A DNA stretch of 64,000 bases from Proales similis (Eukaryota; Rotifera; Eurotatoria; Ploima; Proalidae): contig JAGVRJ010000015.1 in assembly GCA_019059635.1 (NCBI GenBank), forward strand, positions 186,001-250,000, read 5' to 3'. Every line of letters begins with the position of its first letter. The stretch's first letter is position 1. A model generated the notes under the pieces. That model was not told the DNA's origin. It saw only the letters and a program-made list of their open reading frames with translations, and did no database searches. Positions 31,532 through 43,462 of the stretch are shown piece by piece. A program made the position numbers and the translations under genes.

Positions 31532-32929
31532 TTAGTCAGGCGAGGGGGCATCTTGCTGCTCTTCTGGCTGCTTGTTGGCCAGGATGTGCCTGAACATTCG
31601 GTCGAACTTGTAGAATATGAAAAAGTTGGCGCAATAGGACGTGTAGAGGAGCAAGTAGGCGCAGGCGACCAGCAGATTTATGAGATCATGGCTCTTGACG
31701 AATATGTTTAGATAGGGGCCCATGTAGAAAAAGTATCTGATCTGAACGAACACGGCCACCGCAATGAACAGTGTGTGGCCCAAGATGTATGAAAGGCAGT
31801 TCATGCTGACCATTTTAGATAGCTGGCATCTGGTCTTCTCCATCAATTTGAGCATCTCTTCGCTAACCTGCTCGGCACTGGCTATTCTCACTTGCTGGCC
31901 CTCTGCCGCCTCCGCTTGTTGCACTGGTTCGGCGCCAGGCGCATGCGCCATCTCCAGCTCGCGGTAGCTGGGCGGGGCACTAATCGTCGACACCGGCTCT
32001 GCGTGGTTTATGTAGAACACGTCGTAGGCCTCGTCCAGATTGTCATCGTTGTCGACCTTTGAAGCAAACAGTTGAAGCGCTCATTGGCAAAATGGGCAAG
32101 CAAGAATGGCCACACTTACTTCAAAGTTGATGTTTTGCTCTGCGATTGTGCTGGTGCGAGCCAGTTTGCCGAGCTTTTTCAAGTGAAGCCGAATCTCGAT
32201 CAGAAGGAATATGCTGGTTAACACGACCAGCAGGTAGATGCCCGCTTCGACCAGGATGGCGTTGAGCACCATGAATATGCCGGTCGAGCTCTTGTGTCCG
32301 TATTGGTTCAGGGTCATGAAAAAGTAGCTCTGCTTGAGGCCGACGTCCGCGTACATTTTGTAGCCGAATATGAGCGGCGAGTTGGCCACCAGCGAGAATA
32401 TGACCATCAGAGCAATAATGTACTTGAACGCCGCATTGGTGGTCAAACGCCTCAGGCTCTTGCGCAGCTTGCAGATGCGCTCGAGCAGAATGACCAGCTT
32501 GCACAAGTTGGAGCAGGTGATCGACACGCTGGTGATGTAGACGAGAAAGCAAATCTCGAGGGCGCTGGCGTGCGATCTGAACGACGTCTTGCGCACAAAG
32601 TTGACCATCGAGCGCAGCAAAAAGAGCACTATGGTGACCAAGTCGAACGAGCAGTTGGCCAGCAAGTACTTGTAGATGACGCTCTTGAGGCACGGATTCG
32701 AGAACACAAACACGCAGATGATGTTTATGACGAGGCCGGTCAGCGCCACCAGTGGCAGCAGCAGCACGTTTATCGTGTCGGTCATGTAGCTCATTAAGCG
32801 CGGGAAATACCATTCGTACAATACGTACTCAAGAAAGTAGAAGAAAAACGTGCTATTGTGACTGTAGTCGTAAGTGTTGAGTTTCAATGTTGTGTTGGTC
32901 TGATTTAGAATCTTGGCCATTGCGCTCAT
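31532..32929 (-). CDS. Divergent seven-transmembrane receptor, DRY replaced
   Basis: Two exons, 32929-32120 and 32056-31532, join in phase 0 across a 63-bp intron for 444 residues. The N-terminus has N-glycosylation sites (NQT, NST). Hydrophobic segments: VLLLPLVALTGLVINIICVF (TM1, GLVIN instead of GN), LLANCSFDLVTIVLFLL (TM2), FLVYITSVSITCSNLCKLVI (TM3), IIALMVIFSLVANSPLIF (TM4), AGIYLLVVLTSIFLLIEI (TM5), SYILGHTLFIAVAVFVQI (TM6) and LLVACAYLLLYTSYCANFF (TM7). TM3 is followed by LLERICKLRK, so DRY reads ERI, and TM7 lacks NPxxY. A ~75-residue acidic third loop is split by the intron. It is probably a strongly diverged rhodopsin-class orphan receptor; ligand and coupling unknown. A TTTATT at 31448-31453 gives the poly(A) signal on this strand. 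Confidence 0.75.
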
Positions 32930-33570
32930 TCACCTCCTTTGTCGCCTTGTGTGTTTCTCCTGCTTGTTTCTCTTTCCCTTGATTGGTTTGCGTTTCTCTC
33001 TCTCTCTCTTTCTCTTCCTCTCTCTCTCTTTTTTATGAGCTCAGCTCGATGAGTGTCGATCGATTTTGGCCAGTAAATTCTAAAGCAACGATGCTGGAAG
33101 AGAATTCACACCTCCGTCTAAATCAATATTCGAATGAATAAAGCATCTCTGAGTGAAGGTCTCGTCTGAAATTCGCTGCTCTCGGATTCAATTTCAGATT
33201 GCATCAAGAAGATTAGATGCATCTTATTGGTATCCAGTTTTCGTCACCTCAAAGCGCCAACAATCCGATCTGCCCAATCTCATTAGACGACGGAGCCGAC
33301 CTTGGCGGCAAGCGGCCCATTCCTCCTCTCTGCCAGCCTTTTCCCGCCGGATGGCGCCGATTTCAATCAAAACAAATCAATTTTACAATCCAGGTAAGAA
33401 ATTTTATTTTTATCCAAGAAAACAAGAATAAAAGCAAAATGCGCTTGATCTGATTTGTTCGAAGCGGCCAGCAAAGAGGCTTTGTAGAGCCGTGGACGTT
33501 AAAAGACGAATGGCGTTGGTCTTGACTGTTTGAACCTGACTCGTACAACCTTGACAAACGGCTTGAATGA
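32930..33570. other. Intergenic, CT-rich then AT-rich
   Basis: A CT tract at 32994-33030 lies just upstream of the divergent receptor. TTTATT at ~33404 is a candidate minus-strand poly(A) signal for the FAM124 gene ~165 bases after its stop. No gene is seen. Confidence 0.5.
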
Positions 33571-35407
33571 TCAAAATCTGGCCATTTGAACGCAGGTCGG
33601 AGCCATTGGGTAAATGTTGTGGACAGACGCCGAAGAGGCGACGTTCGGATTGGACGCGAATAGCCTCGTCCGCCTCAGTGCATGCTCGGACGGCCACTGG
33701 GCCCTGGCCAAGCCCGGCTCAAACGGGCTTAGATTGGCGAGCGCTTGGCTGCCGTTGTTTAGTTTGCTTTTGATTCGGCTTTCGAATCGGGACAAGTAAA
33801 CTCGTCTGGCTCGGCTGGTTCTGCGAGAACGCACAGGCTCTGGCTTGTCGACGTCGACCACGGTCAAGTCGTGTTCGTCTTCCTCTTCTTGCCTTGCCGC
33901 GTGTCTTTGTGGGGCCATTTCATTGACTGCTGTGTTCGATCTGGACCGTTTGAGTACCTCGTTGCCGATCGCGTCCACGAATGTAACTGACTTTGACTTT
34001 TTCAAGTTTGAAGGGCAAACTGGACGCAAATTAACACAAATCACGCTTAAAGAGAAGCTCAACACACAAACCTGTGTAACTCCACGGCTGGCTGCGATTA
34101 AGCACCGAGCTGATGGGCTCATTGAGGGCGCTCCTGGGTCGTCGATTCAAGTCGATAAGGGCGGACGTGTTCAACACACGAACTGTGGTCCTCTCGGTCT
34201 GGCAGGGCCGAATCGAACCGCTGGACGGTCTCCGACCTTTCGGCTCGTCGTCGTCATACCCATCGGCCTCACTCTCTGCACAAGTGTCCAGCTCGAGTCG
34301 TTGATCGAAGCGTCTAATTGCCTCTTTGGCGTTGACCGGCGTGCAGCAAGTCGACGTCTCATGTGACCTCAGCTGATGCATCTTTTTGTAGTTGGTTCGG
34401 TTGAAATCGGGCGGCGCTCGGTTCAAATGGTGAAAATTAGACTCGACTGACGGCTGGCTGCCAATTCCGCTGTCGAAGCTGTTTGAGTCGCTGGCGCTGC
34501 TCGACGCCGGACTGCAAGCGACCGACTGAGCATCGGAGGTCGGCTCGCGGAGACAATCGGCCAGACCGACCGATCTGATGCCGTATGTGGACTGGCCAGC
34601 GCTCTCCGAACTGTCAATCAAATAGATTTTATTCTGGTCAGGGTCGAGCACGGAGAAGATGCGATCGGGCACAATCTCTTGGACGAAACCGTCGAGCAGA
34701 TTGACTATGTTGCGGAACGAGCCCTGCTCGCTGATGTTGTAGGCCAGATAGGCGTTGCTCATTCTGTTCACTTTGACTCTGGGATCGTGCTTGAGACTGA
34801 GCTGGATCTCGATGGGCTGCTCTTTGCTGGCGCTCTTTATGACAAACAGAGAAAAGTTGGCCTTGGAAAAGCTCTGACACTTGTCGAACAGAAGACGATA
34901 GAAGAAGAGCATCAGGTCGTAATTTCTACAATTCAGGTTGATTCGTAAGACATGTTTGACGCGCACGCTGGTGACCAAGTCAGGCGGACACCAGTTCGAG
35001 CGAGAACAGATCGGAAACTGATCGTTCAGTTTGTAGAACGTTTGCTGCGCCACAAGCTGTCCGTAGTCGTCTGTCAGCTCGACCTTGTAGTGACTTGTCC
35101 ACGCCGAGTCGAGCGGCCTGAACGGCTTGCCAGCGCAGCCGTTCGTTTGCAGCAAAAGACTCAGACTGGGCACGCTAGGCCTCTGGTCTGGTGCCGAGTC
35201 CGAGGCCGGCTGTCCGCTCACTCGGCTCACGAATCGAATGAGATTCAAGCTTTGCAAGAGACTCTGCGTTTGCTTGCTAGGCGCATGCGCCCTCAGCTCG
35301 TAGAACTGGGCAAACTGCTCGGCTATGAACTGGCCGTCGCCCGGCTTGTCGACCACGAACAACAGCTGAAGTGGCGAATGCTGCGTCCAGTTGCCGTAGC
35401 TCATCAT
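33571..35407 (-). CDS. FAM124: FAM124-family protein
   Basis: Two exons, 35407-34072 and 34019-33571, join in phase 1 across a 52-bp intron for 594 residues. The start is the first ATG of ATGATGAGC; the longer frame begins with TTG. Residues ~10-270 match the FAM124 fold: LQLLFVVDKPGDGQF, FYKLNDQFPICSRSNWCPPD, RINLNCRNYDLMLFFYRLL, FSLFVIKSASKEQPIEIQLS and VLDPDQNKIYLID. This is a glyoxalase/dioxygenase-like domain order (beta strand, NYxxxxxFYxxLL helix, LxxQLSLK). The rest is Ser-rich, and exon 2 opens with KKSKSVTFVDAIGNEVL, a basic motif followed by disordered sequence. Vertebrate FAM124A/B are of similar size (about 450-550 residues). Their molecular role is poorly known; nuclear protein partners are reported for FAM124B. 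Confidence 0.75.
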
Positions 35408-38400
35408 CTCTGCATCATCCAATTTACCCTCTCCAGTCTAGTCGGCAACGCCTCTAAAGTTCGCTTAATCTCTAAAATTCGTTAAAACAGAAACGTTTAA
35501 ACGAGAGTCGATTCGCTGCCTCATTCGGCTGATCGATCGTCACCGTCATGACCCCGTTTGGTCTCAGCCTCTCAGATGTTCGACGGCCGCAGATGTTTGA
35601 CCGCTCTGTCTCGCACGCACATGCTCTTAATGGGCACGGTCGTGATATGTGGCGCGCAATGAAGATTTCACACACACACGCGCAGTCCTCAAACACGGAA
35701 GCAAACGAGCGAGTGTGTGTGTCGCATTCTTGACAAATGTGCGCACAAAATGAATTGGAGAGCGAGCGAACGGGCCCTATGCATTCGAAAGGGTGTTGGC
35801 GTCGACAGCAAGCAAGCAAAAGTCTCACAATCGAGCCGGCCCGGTTTGTTTGCTTGAAGCGCTGCAACGGTTACGTTTGCTTTCGCGTCTAAATATCGCG
35901 GGCGGTGTAAACAACGAAACGCCAGCTTGCCGTTTGTCGTTTTTGTCGAGCGAGCCGTTCGCTTACTCGTTCACTAATGAGCCGCTTTGGTCGCCGCTGC
36001 TGCCGCTCTTGTCTCTCGACCGTTCTACCTTTGAAAAGAGCGACTCGTTGCCGCGAGGGCTTCTCATTGCTCTCTCACTCTCAATTGCGCTCACTTTCTC
36101 GCTCTCTCTCTCTCTTTGTGACGTGCTGGCCTGCCCACTCTATTTCGCATTCGTTTGGCTTCTTATGCGATCAGATTACGGCTCGGCGGCCAGTTTCCTT
36201 TTTCTTATTGTCATAACTACGCAAACGCAATTCTCTTCCTCTCTTGTTCCTCTTGACCGATTAACTCGCTCCTGATGCCGTCGAGCAATATTCACAATAG
36301 CCAACTGATTTCACTGTCAAATCCATTACGGTCGAGAATATTCATTCAATTGCGTTCCTTATTGGCAGCTTTCACTCGCTCAGCCGCTTGATCGCTTCTC
36401 TACGGCCACTTAGTTTGGCTCAGTTCACTCGCGCACGAACAAATCGATTTAGTCGGAATGACCGGCCAATCTGGCGTTCGTCGCTGTTGAGCAATCGAAT
36501 TCGAAAATCGATTTCGTTGCAAGCACACAAGTAAAAGCGTTTTAGTCAAAATCAATTTCGATTGAGGCAGCTGCTCTTTCAAACGCGATTTCAAAGAAAA
36601 TATCAGAAGCGAAAAAACAAGAAATCGCCGAGTGAACGGACGGTAGCGGGCTGACGGTGGGGAAAAGTGAGGACGCGTCGAGGCGGTGAGATAGCACCCG
36701 CTCTCGGCGGCCGAGTTGGTTGATCGAATTAGGAAAAGGCCCGAATATAGGAGGGCGGGAGAAATGGCAAACGCCGGCTCAATCGCTAATCTAAGCACCG
36801 ACGTTCCACAAAGCGAGCGATCAAAAAGAAGCAAAAAGAGCCAACGAGCATGAAGTGAACTTTGTAGCGAATATTGGATTAGGCTAATTGGAGCAAGCCA
36901 GTCGGCGCAATCCCCAACTCGCTATCGATATTTATGCGAATAATCCAGCCAGAGGTCTGGCGCAGCGGCATAGACGGGCCCGACACTCGTGCCTTTTGTG
37001 GCGTCGCTGCGGCCCAGAGCAGACTCATTTGTGCACGGTCAAGTGCATACGTCGGCCACATTCAAGTCGATGTGTCGTCATCCGAAAGGCAGTTCATCTT
37101 GTGTTTGACCGTCGCACACACGCGTGCGTTCGAGACGGACACGGCGAATCTTGAACGATCGACTGCACTCGGCTGCTCGATTGGCCCGAGCAACGGTGGC
37201 GTAAATATTTGCGGCTATGTTTGTGGCCGCGGTAAATATTGAGTCATGCATGAGTCGTGTGTGCGGCCGACTTGATTCGATGATCAGGCAAGCCGAAATA
37301 GAAGAAATTAAAATGCCGATTGCAAAGAATGCGGCTCGCTTTCGAAGACAAACGAGACGAAGAAAGCCTATTGACTTTGACGATGAGACAGAGTTGGTGG
37401 AGAGACAAAAGTAAAATCGGAGGCAAACTAGAGGCCGTTTTGACTTGAAGAAGAAAAATGGCCACGAAATGGATGGCAACCGCAACAATGAGTGGCACCG
37501 TCGCTTCCCCGGACGCATCTTTTATTCACAGCGGCTGTCCGTTGCTGGCCATCTCAGGCCGCGTCTTGAAAAAAAATCGATAAAAATTAAAATAAAACAC
37601 AAAAAAGGCCTTAAATATTCTGAATTGATTTTCTTTGTGTGCGTGTGTGTGGACATAAAATTGAAACGGGAGAGCTCGACCAGAGCTAAACTAGGTGGCA
37701 GCGGTCAGATGAATGAGCAGCGAACCGGCTGAACAACATCCGCTTGCATCCGTGAGCTCATCCTCCGAGCGCTCGCACGCAAAGCGCCCGCACATAAACA
37801 AAAAAAAAAAAACTGAGCATTGGCTTCAATTATTGCTTGAGACCGAACGAACGAGCTGTGGTCAGAGCGGCGTCGCAAAGCTCCTCCTCGGTTGCCAATT
37901 AGACATCACCGACATAAGGACCGCAAGAGTGTTGGCCTCGATTCAAAAGCGCAATCTACTCTTTAGTCGAGCTAATGGCGATTTAGGCAAGCAAACCACA
38001 ACTAATCGAATTAGAGAGAGAGATGGAGATAATTTTCCCTTCGATGTCTAATTGGGACGGCGATGAATGTTAATTGAGGCCTTGCCGCTCTCGCTACCTG
38101 GATACAACTCGATCGATGCCCCGTGCCTCTCTCTCTCTCCCTCCAGATGCCTCCTCTCTCTCAATCCAACTCTATCCCTCTCGCTGCATTGTTATACATT
38201 GAGCAAACACGCGCGCTCGCTACACAATCAAACTCTTTCTTTCTCTCTCTCTCCCATTCAAATCGCTCGTGCCCTAGTTAATTAAAGCGCCCGTCAGTTG
38301 GCCTGCACTATCAATCGCGTCGATAATTTAGCCGTCGAAGCAGATACAATGCAAAACCTGTTCAATGTTGCCACTCATTTGCGATCTCACCACACAAGCC

Positions 38401-38762
38401 TCTTCTTCTTCTGTGTTTGTTATTGTTGCTGTTGCCATTGTTGTTGTTGATGATGATGATTGCTCCTACCGCTACAGCTCTGTGCTTGACCGAGTTTTGC
38501 TCTTATCACTCGTTGCAGGAGTTGGTCGGCTCACTTAATTTGCGCTCGATTAGAGCCGCTCCCTCTCATATCCCAATATCTCGCTCATCCCAAAATCTCG
38601 CTCATCCCAATATCTCGCTCATCCTAATATCTGGATTTATCTCTTTATTTTATTTAAAAATAAAGTTGAAATTTTGAAACACGAGTTTGAAACAAACAAG
38701 AAGAAAGCACAAGGCAATGAAATTCACAAATTTGACGTTCGACTCGACGATGGCCGGTCGCT
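35408..38762. other. 3.4-kb intergenic region, low-complexity rich
   Basis: No gene is supported. The longest frames (35793-36275 +, 36400-36834 -) run through CT-rich or random-looking sequence without domains. Simple runs lie near 35671-35683 (CA), 36096-36118 (CT), 37634-37650 (TG) and 38127-38162 (CT). A four-unit tandem repeat lies at 38565-38634. TTTATT at ~38645 is a plausible minus-strand poly(A) signal for the calpain gene. Confidence 0.5.
38565..38634. repeat. Four-copy 17-19 bp tandem repeat
   Basis: Imperfect head-to-tail copies of CTCATCCCAATATCTCG; the first copy is 19 bp and the last has two changes. It lies ~130 bases downstream of the calpain stop codon, near its presumed poly(A) site. 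Confidence 0.85.
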
Positions 38763-40800
38763 TCAAAACGTCACTGGACGCAGGAGATGCATCCCGGCGT
38801 AGCAGTCGGCAATGGGCGGACTGGCGGACGGCTCGCTAATGACGAGCTGTGACTCGAGCTTGTAGCCGATCACGAAGCCTTTGCGGTAGTCGTCCGGCGA
38901 GAGGTAGGTGAGCAGCTTGCGGCTGAACGGCGGCAGGACGTCGTTTAGATTGTGCGCGAACCGCGACGATTCGAGATTGCGCGATTTGGTCGCTGTCAGG
39001 CGAACGCTAAGCGCGTGGTCCCGGCTCAGATTTTCCACAAAAAGCGCATGCACGCAGCTGGTTTTTAGCACCAAAGTGCGCACCATGCTGTTCAGGTCGT
39101 ATTTGATCTGCTTGTGAGCAAGCGCGGCCGCATAGAACAGATCGGCGAGCAGAGTGCCGCCTGCGGAAGTTCGAGTCAAATTGAAATTCGACTGGCCGTG
39201 CACGACCAAGTTGAACGAGTAAAAGTTGGCCTGCTCGGCCGGGTCTGCCTTCTCATGCACTTTTTGGATGGCCTTGAGCGAGGTGGCCATTATTATGTAG
39301 GAGCCGGTGGTCAGGAACGCTGACAGTGTGATGAAGTATTCAACGTTGTGCTCGAATTTGAGACAAACGAGGCCGGTCGGCGTGACCTGGCAAATGATCA
39401 GACACAAGTCAATGACTGGATCGGAGTTCCTGTCGAACGGCTCGTACCGGCGGCCTGTTGCGAACAGCTCAAACTCGAAACTGTGCGTGCCCGCCTGCAG
39501 CACGCTCAGGTTGAATATTTGCGCGTGCTCGGCCAGATCGTAGAAGAATGAAGACTGACGCGACTCGAACCAGTCAGAGCGAATCTTGCAAATGGTCAAA
39601 TCGTAAAAGTACTTGAGCACGTACTCGAACGGAATCCAAAAGGTGCCGTCGCGAGTCGGATGCACTTCGCTCTCGATCTGGTTGCGGATGTACTCGGGCC
39701 AGTGAGGCCAGCGATTGGACCACGGGCCCTTCCATTCCTTCTTGCCCCACGGATTGCGCATTTTCACCAAGTAGATCGTCTCTGGGCCGAACTTGAACTG
39801 ACGCGCGTCAAGCACCGAGTAAATGTGCCGATTGAATAGACCGACGCGTTGAAAGTCAAACAGCTTGAGCCGTTTGCTGTAGCACAGAGTGGTCATCAAG
39901 TAGCCGTACTGACGAGCGGTCAGGATTTTTTGCCACACACTCTGCGGACTGTCAAGGTCGCTCAGACTGACCCCGTCCGACGCCGGGTAGTTCGGGTCTA
40001 AGTAGTTGGTGTAGACGTTCTCCAAATAGAGAACTTCGCACGGCTCGCCGGTCAGAGTCTGCAGGCCCTCGACACAAGCGCCGCTGGCAATCGCCTCGTA
40101 GCTGCCTGAATGAATGTTTTGAATTTAAAATTCTGCGCCAACTCGTTCAGAGCTTACCGTAGAGTTTCGCAAGCGCCTTCTCCAAAAACGGCACCCAGAA
40201 CTGACGCTTTTTGGCGTAGGCGAATATGAGCTTGCCCCATCGATCGCAGGGCAGATAGTCGTCAATGACCAAGTTTACCCATTCGCCGCGGCGGCACAGA
40301 CGCACCTGGTGCACGCCGTACGGGTTGTAGACTTTGGGCGATATGGTGTTGAGAAGTAGTTGCGGCCGCTCGGCCAAGGCGCACAGGGCGCTAATGAACC
40401 AGCAGGAGCCGACACCGCCCTGAATTACGTCCTTGGGCATGGGATTGGCGAACAAGCTCACCGGATAGTATTTGTCGTCGCGGCTCATTCGAATCTCGGT
40501 CGGCCTCGTCCACTTGTGAGTGCGGGCCAGTCCGTCCGAGTGGAGCAGATTGGGCACTCTGAAACGCCGGCCCGATATTAACAGCGACTTTTTAGATGGC
40601 GGAAATTCGGGGTCCACAAAGTGATCGCCCGCTTGGTACTTGCTCTCGCTTGAGCTGAACAGGCGCAGACTGGCGCCTTTCACGAACCGCATCACATTTT
40701 TGCGATCGACAATGTCCAGCAGACTTGAACTTGACTCGAGCCGCTCGTCGGCTCGCGCTGCACGAGGAGGCTCACTGCCAAACGAGCCACTTCCAATCAT
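38763..40800 (-). CDS. CAPN15: SOL/calpain-15-type cysteine protease
   Basis: Two exons, 40800-40158 and 40105-38763, join in phase 1 across a 52-bp intron to give 661 residues. The full calpain catalytic triad is visible: Cys133 in GGVGSCWFISAL, His308 in FNRHIYSVLDA and Asn332 in KMRNPWGKKEWKG. Exon 2 opens with SYEAIASGACVEGLQTLTG, the normal calpain substrate-cleft region. RHxYSVLDxR, NPWGxxxWxGxWSxxWPxWP and a long C-terminal domain without EF hands fit the small-optic-lobes (SOL)/calpain-15 class. Vertebrate and fly members carry N-terminal zinc fingers that bind ubiquitin; none is encoded here between the ATG and the protease core. Either the gene has lost them or further upstream exons exist. 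It is a cytosolic calcium-regulated protease by family. Confidence 0.82.
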
Positions 40801-42452
40801 TCACTCGCCGTTGCCTTTTCTGCTTCAAATCAGCTTTGTCGCTCGGGCTTTTTTTTTTGTTGTCAATATTTCCTCTTTGTTTCGAGTTCGTCACTCGGCG
40901 AATAAAGGACAGATTGGCGCGTCTTGAGTTCGACGCTGCTGCAATGAATCACAAGAGTTGAAATTTAAATTAATGACGACAATGACGAACAAGAAGCAAC
41001 GAGAGATGCAAGTTACATAACAATCGATGCAGATCTGTCTATCAATGGCCAATAGCTTGCAATTTACCTTTTTTTTTGAATTTTGCAAATAATTGCCGAG
41101 CGAATCGGTCTATTGCTTCGACTGCTTGAGAGACAAATTGCTTAGACACGTCTCTCTATCTCTGTGGTATGCGATATTGCTACTTGTCTGAGGTGGCGAC
41201 TCGCATCACCGATTTCATCGCCCACTTTAATTCTCCTCCTCTTTTTCTGCTTTTGCGCTTCGTTTCGGGCCCGCTTCACACTCTCATTCAGTGAGCGGCT
41301 CTCTGGCTTGCTCTGGCCTTCTGCTCGTCGTTAGTTTGCTCTATGAGCTTTCTGAGTCACCAATGCTCCATTCTCATCCTCGTTTACTCTCGGCTTTTTT
41401 TCTCTCTCTCTCTTCTCGACTATTTCTTCTTTCTTCTGCCGCGTCTGCCGCCTTCTTGCCGACCTTGTCAATTGCATAATGCAATCTCTCTTTCAATTTT
41501 TGCAAATTATTCACCTCACCTTGCCGAGTGTCGACTCTGACTCTAAATTTGAGTGTTTAGCCAGCGCGCGCATTTGTGCAGCCTCCTCGCTTAAGCCGAG
41601 CTGAGAGCGCCCGTGTGCGTTCACTTTTAGTTGACGTAAGAGAGACACGCTGGCTCAGCACGAACGCCAGCAATCTTCTCCTCCCCCTCCCCTTTCTCTC
41701 TCTTTCTGCCTCTCTAGGCCTCTCTCTCTGTGATCTGCATTACAATCCTTCCTTTGGCGTCTTGTCTAAGCGTCTTTATGCCTGAGCAGCTGGTTCACGC
41801 TGATCTCTTTACTCGATTACGAAATATTTGCGACTTACAGCTCAATGGTGCACACACAGACACGCGACTACCGAGGGCGACGATGCTTTGGCCGCTGCTG
41901 GTGATCTGCTCTAATCAGATTAAAGCGGTTTACTTGAGCTCCGCTGTTGCGTCAGATGTACTCGACTCAGTTTGGATCGCTTCGTGCTTCGTTTTGGTTT
42001 CATTCGAACCTATTTGCTCTCAACTCGCTACTCAAAGCCACTGTGAAAGAGAAAAAGAAATAAAAGAGTCTTGTCTGTGTTGCATTCGAGTAAGAGTCTT
42101 TAGTTTTTTTCCAAGTCAAGAAACAATTTCTTAAACCCGTCCGCAAATATTCGAATGCCCGGCGTCTCAGCTATTTTTAGACGCTCGTCTGCCTGGGCCG
42201 CATGTGTTATGTGCATTGACCTAGAGTGGCAAAAACTCGTAAAACTCGGTCCAGGCGTCGAGCGTATTTCAGTTGTGAGCAAATCGACTTTCGAGGGCTC
42301 AATTGACATTCGATATCTCTTGTTTGCTGCTGCTGCTGCTGCTGATGCACCAAGCCGCCGCTCAGACGAATGGCAAACTCGAAAGCTGGCGCCCTTTAAA
42401 AAGGCCGGCTGGGGCCTGATCTCTTGTTAAAAGTTGTAGTGATTTCGAAACC
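40801..42452. other. Intergenic between divergent calpain and M15 genes
   Basis: No gene is supported. CT-rich segments lie at 41398-41440 and 41690-41735, and a GCT run at 42329-42346. If the calpain gene has extra 5' exons with zinc fingers they should lie in 40801-42000 on the minus strand, but I could not find CxxC-rich frames there. Confidence 0.45.
42395..42402 (+). promoter_or_regulatory. TATA-like box upstream of the M15 peptidase gene
   Basis: TTTAAAAA lies 51 bases before the ATG at 42453, a plausible core-promoter position. Confidence 0.35.
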
Positions 42453-43462
42453 ATGAACAGTTTGACTAAAATCAGAGTCGCAATGTGCTGTCTGATGTTG
42501 ACCGTTTCTCTCTCTATGAGTGGAAAATTGGCCAACACATGCTCGTATGTGGACGAGCAAGGCGTGGAAGAGAAAGGACTTTGCATAAACGAGAACGCCT
42601 GTAGTGGCCCAGTGATTCCTAACTTGTGTCTCAAGGATAAAGTCCACGTCAAGTGCTGTCTATCGCCCACAGTTAACGACATCATCTTTAACCAAGGCAA
42701 TCAGACCGGAGACATCGGTCCATTGGGTAGCACTTTTTGCTCGCCTCTCGTTCGGCGCCTTTGATTAATCTTAAAATCAATTGCTCACTTCCTAAACCTG
42801 TAAATGCCAGCTGCGCAAATTATGGCACACATGGACGGCTCAGTGAGCGGTGTGCCGGCTTTTGGAACAGAATATGTCAGACTGAGAGAGGACGACTGCT
42901 TCTTGCTGGGCGAGTCGGCCAAGAAAGTTCCGTTCCTTCATATCGAAACCTATAAAAAAATCAAAAGAATCACGATTATGTTGAGAAAGCCGATGTTCAT
43001 TGAGTCAGCTTTACGAACGTCGGTTCAGCAGTAAGTAGTTTTCCTACTAACCGTGCCATGGCCAACCTGATTAGCCACTTGTGCTCAAGACTGATGCTAA
43101 AAAAATGGCAAGGAATGGGTTTTTTTGAAACAGTGGCCAAAGTGGGCACGTCAAACCATGAAGGAGGATTTGCAATCGACGTCAAAGATTACAAATATTG
43201 GAATTCTTCTCTTTACCAAGTTGGATGCCGCTGGTTTGGTAAAAGAGACGTGATTCACTTCGATTGCCGTGATGGGGTCCCGAGAGAGTACGCAAGGAGA
43301 TCGGTGCTAGCTTTTCAAAAGCTCTGGAACTGCAACAATCCGCATGATCGAATCAAGGAAGACAGTCTGTACGGAAATGAAACGGAGAAGCGAATGCTCA
43401 AGTCGCCGGCATTCGGATTCGAAAAGCACTGTCCGGGATACGAACCGATCGACATGAGCTGA
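42453..43462 (+). CDS. Secreted M15-type (D,D/L,D-carboxypeptidase-like) peptidase with Cys-rich N-domain
   Basis: Three exons, 42453-42726, 42811-43030 and 43075-43462, join in frame for 293 residues across introns of 84 and 44 bp. Residues 1-24 are a signal peptide (VAMCCLMLTVSLSMSG). Residues ~28-72 form a six-Cys module (CSYVDEQG...GLCINENAC...LCLKD...CC) like those fused to secreted fungal and invertebrate enzymes. The catalytic domain has ESALRTSVQHHLC, then SNHEGGFAIDVKDY and GCRWFGKRDVIHFDC: the SxHxxGxAxD and HFD zinc motifs of family M15, bacterial peptidoglycan carboxypeptidases and endopeptidases. It would be secreted and could cleave bacterial wall peptides. The second zinc-side motif and general-base residue look intact. 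Bacterial-type catalytic domain plus animal introns suggests old horizontal transfer. Confidence 0.85.

Noticed and set aside
35793-36275. 160-codon plus-strand open frame with hydrophobic stretches
   Set aside because: The hydrophobicity comes from CT-rich low-complexity sequence, with no homology-like motif or splice or poly(A) support.
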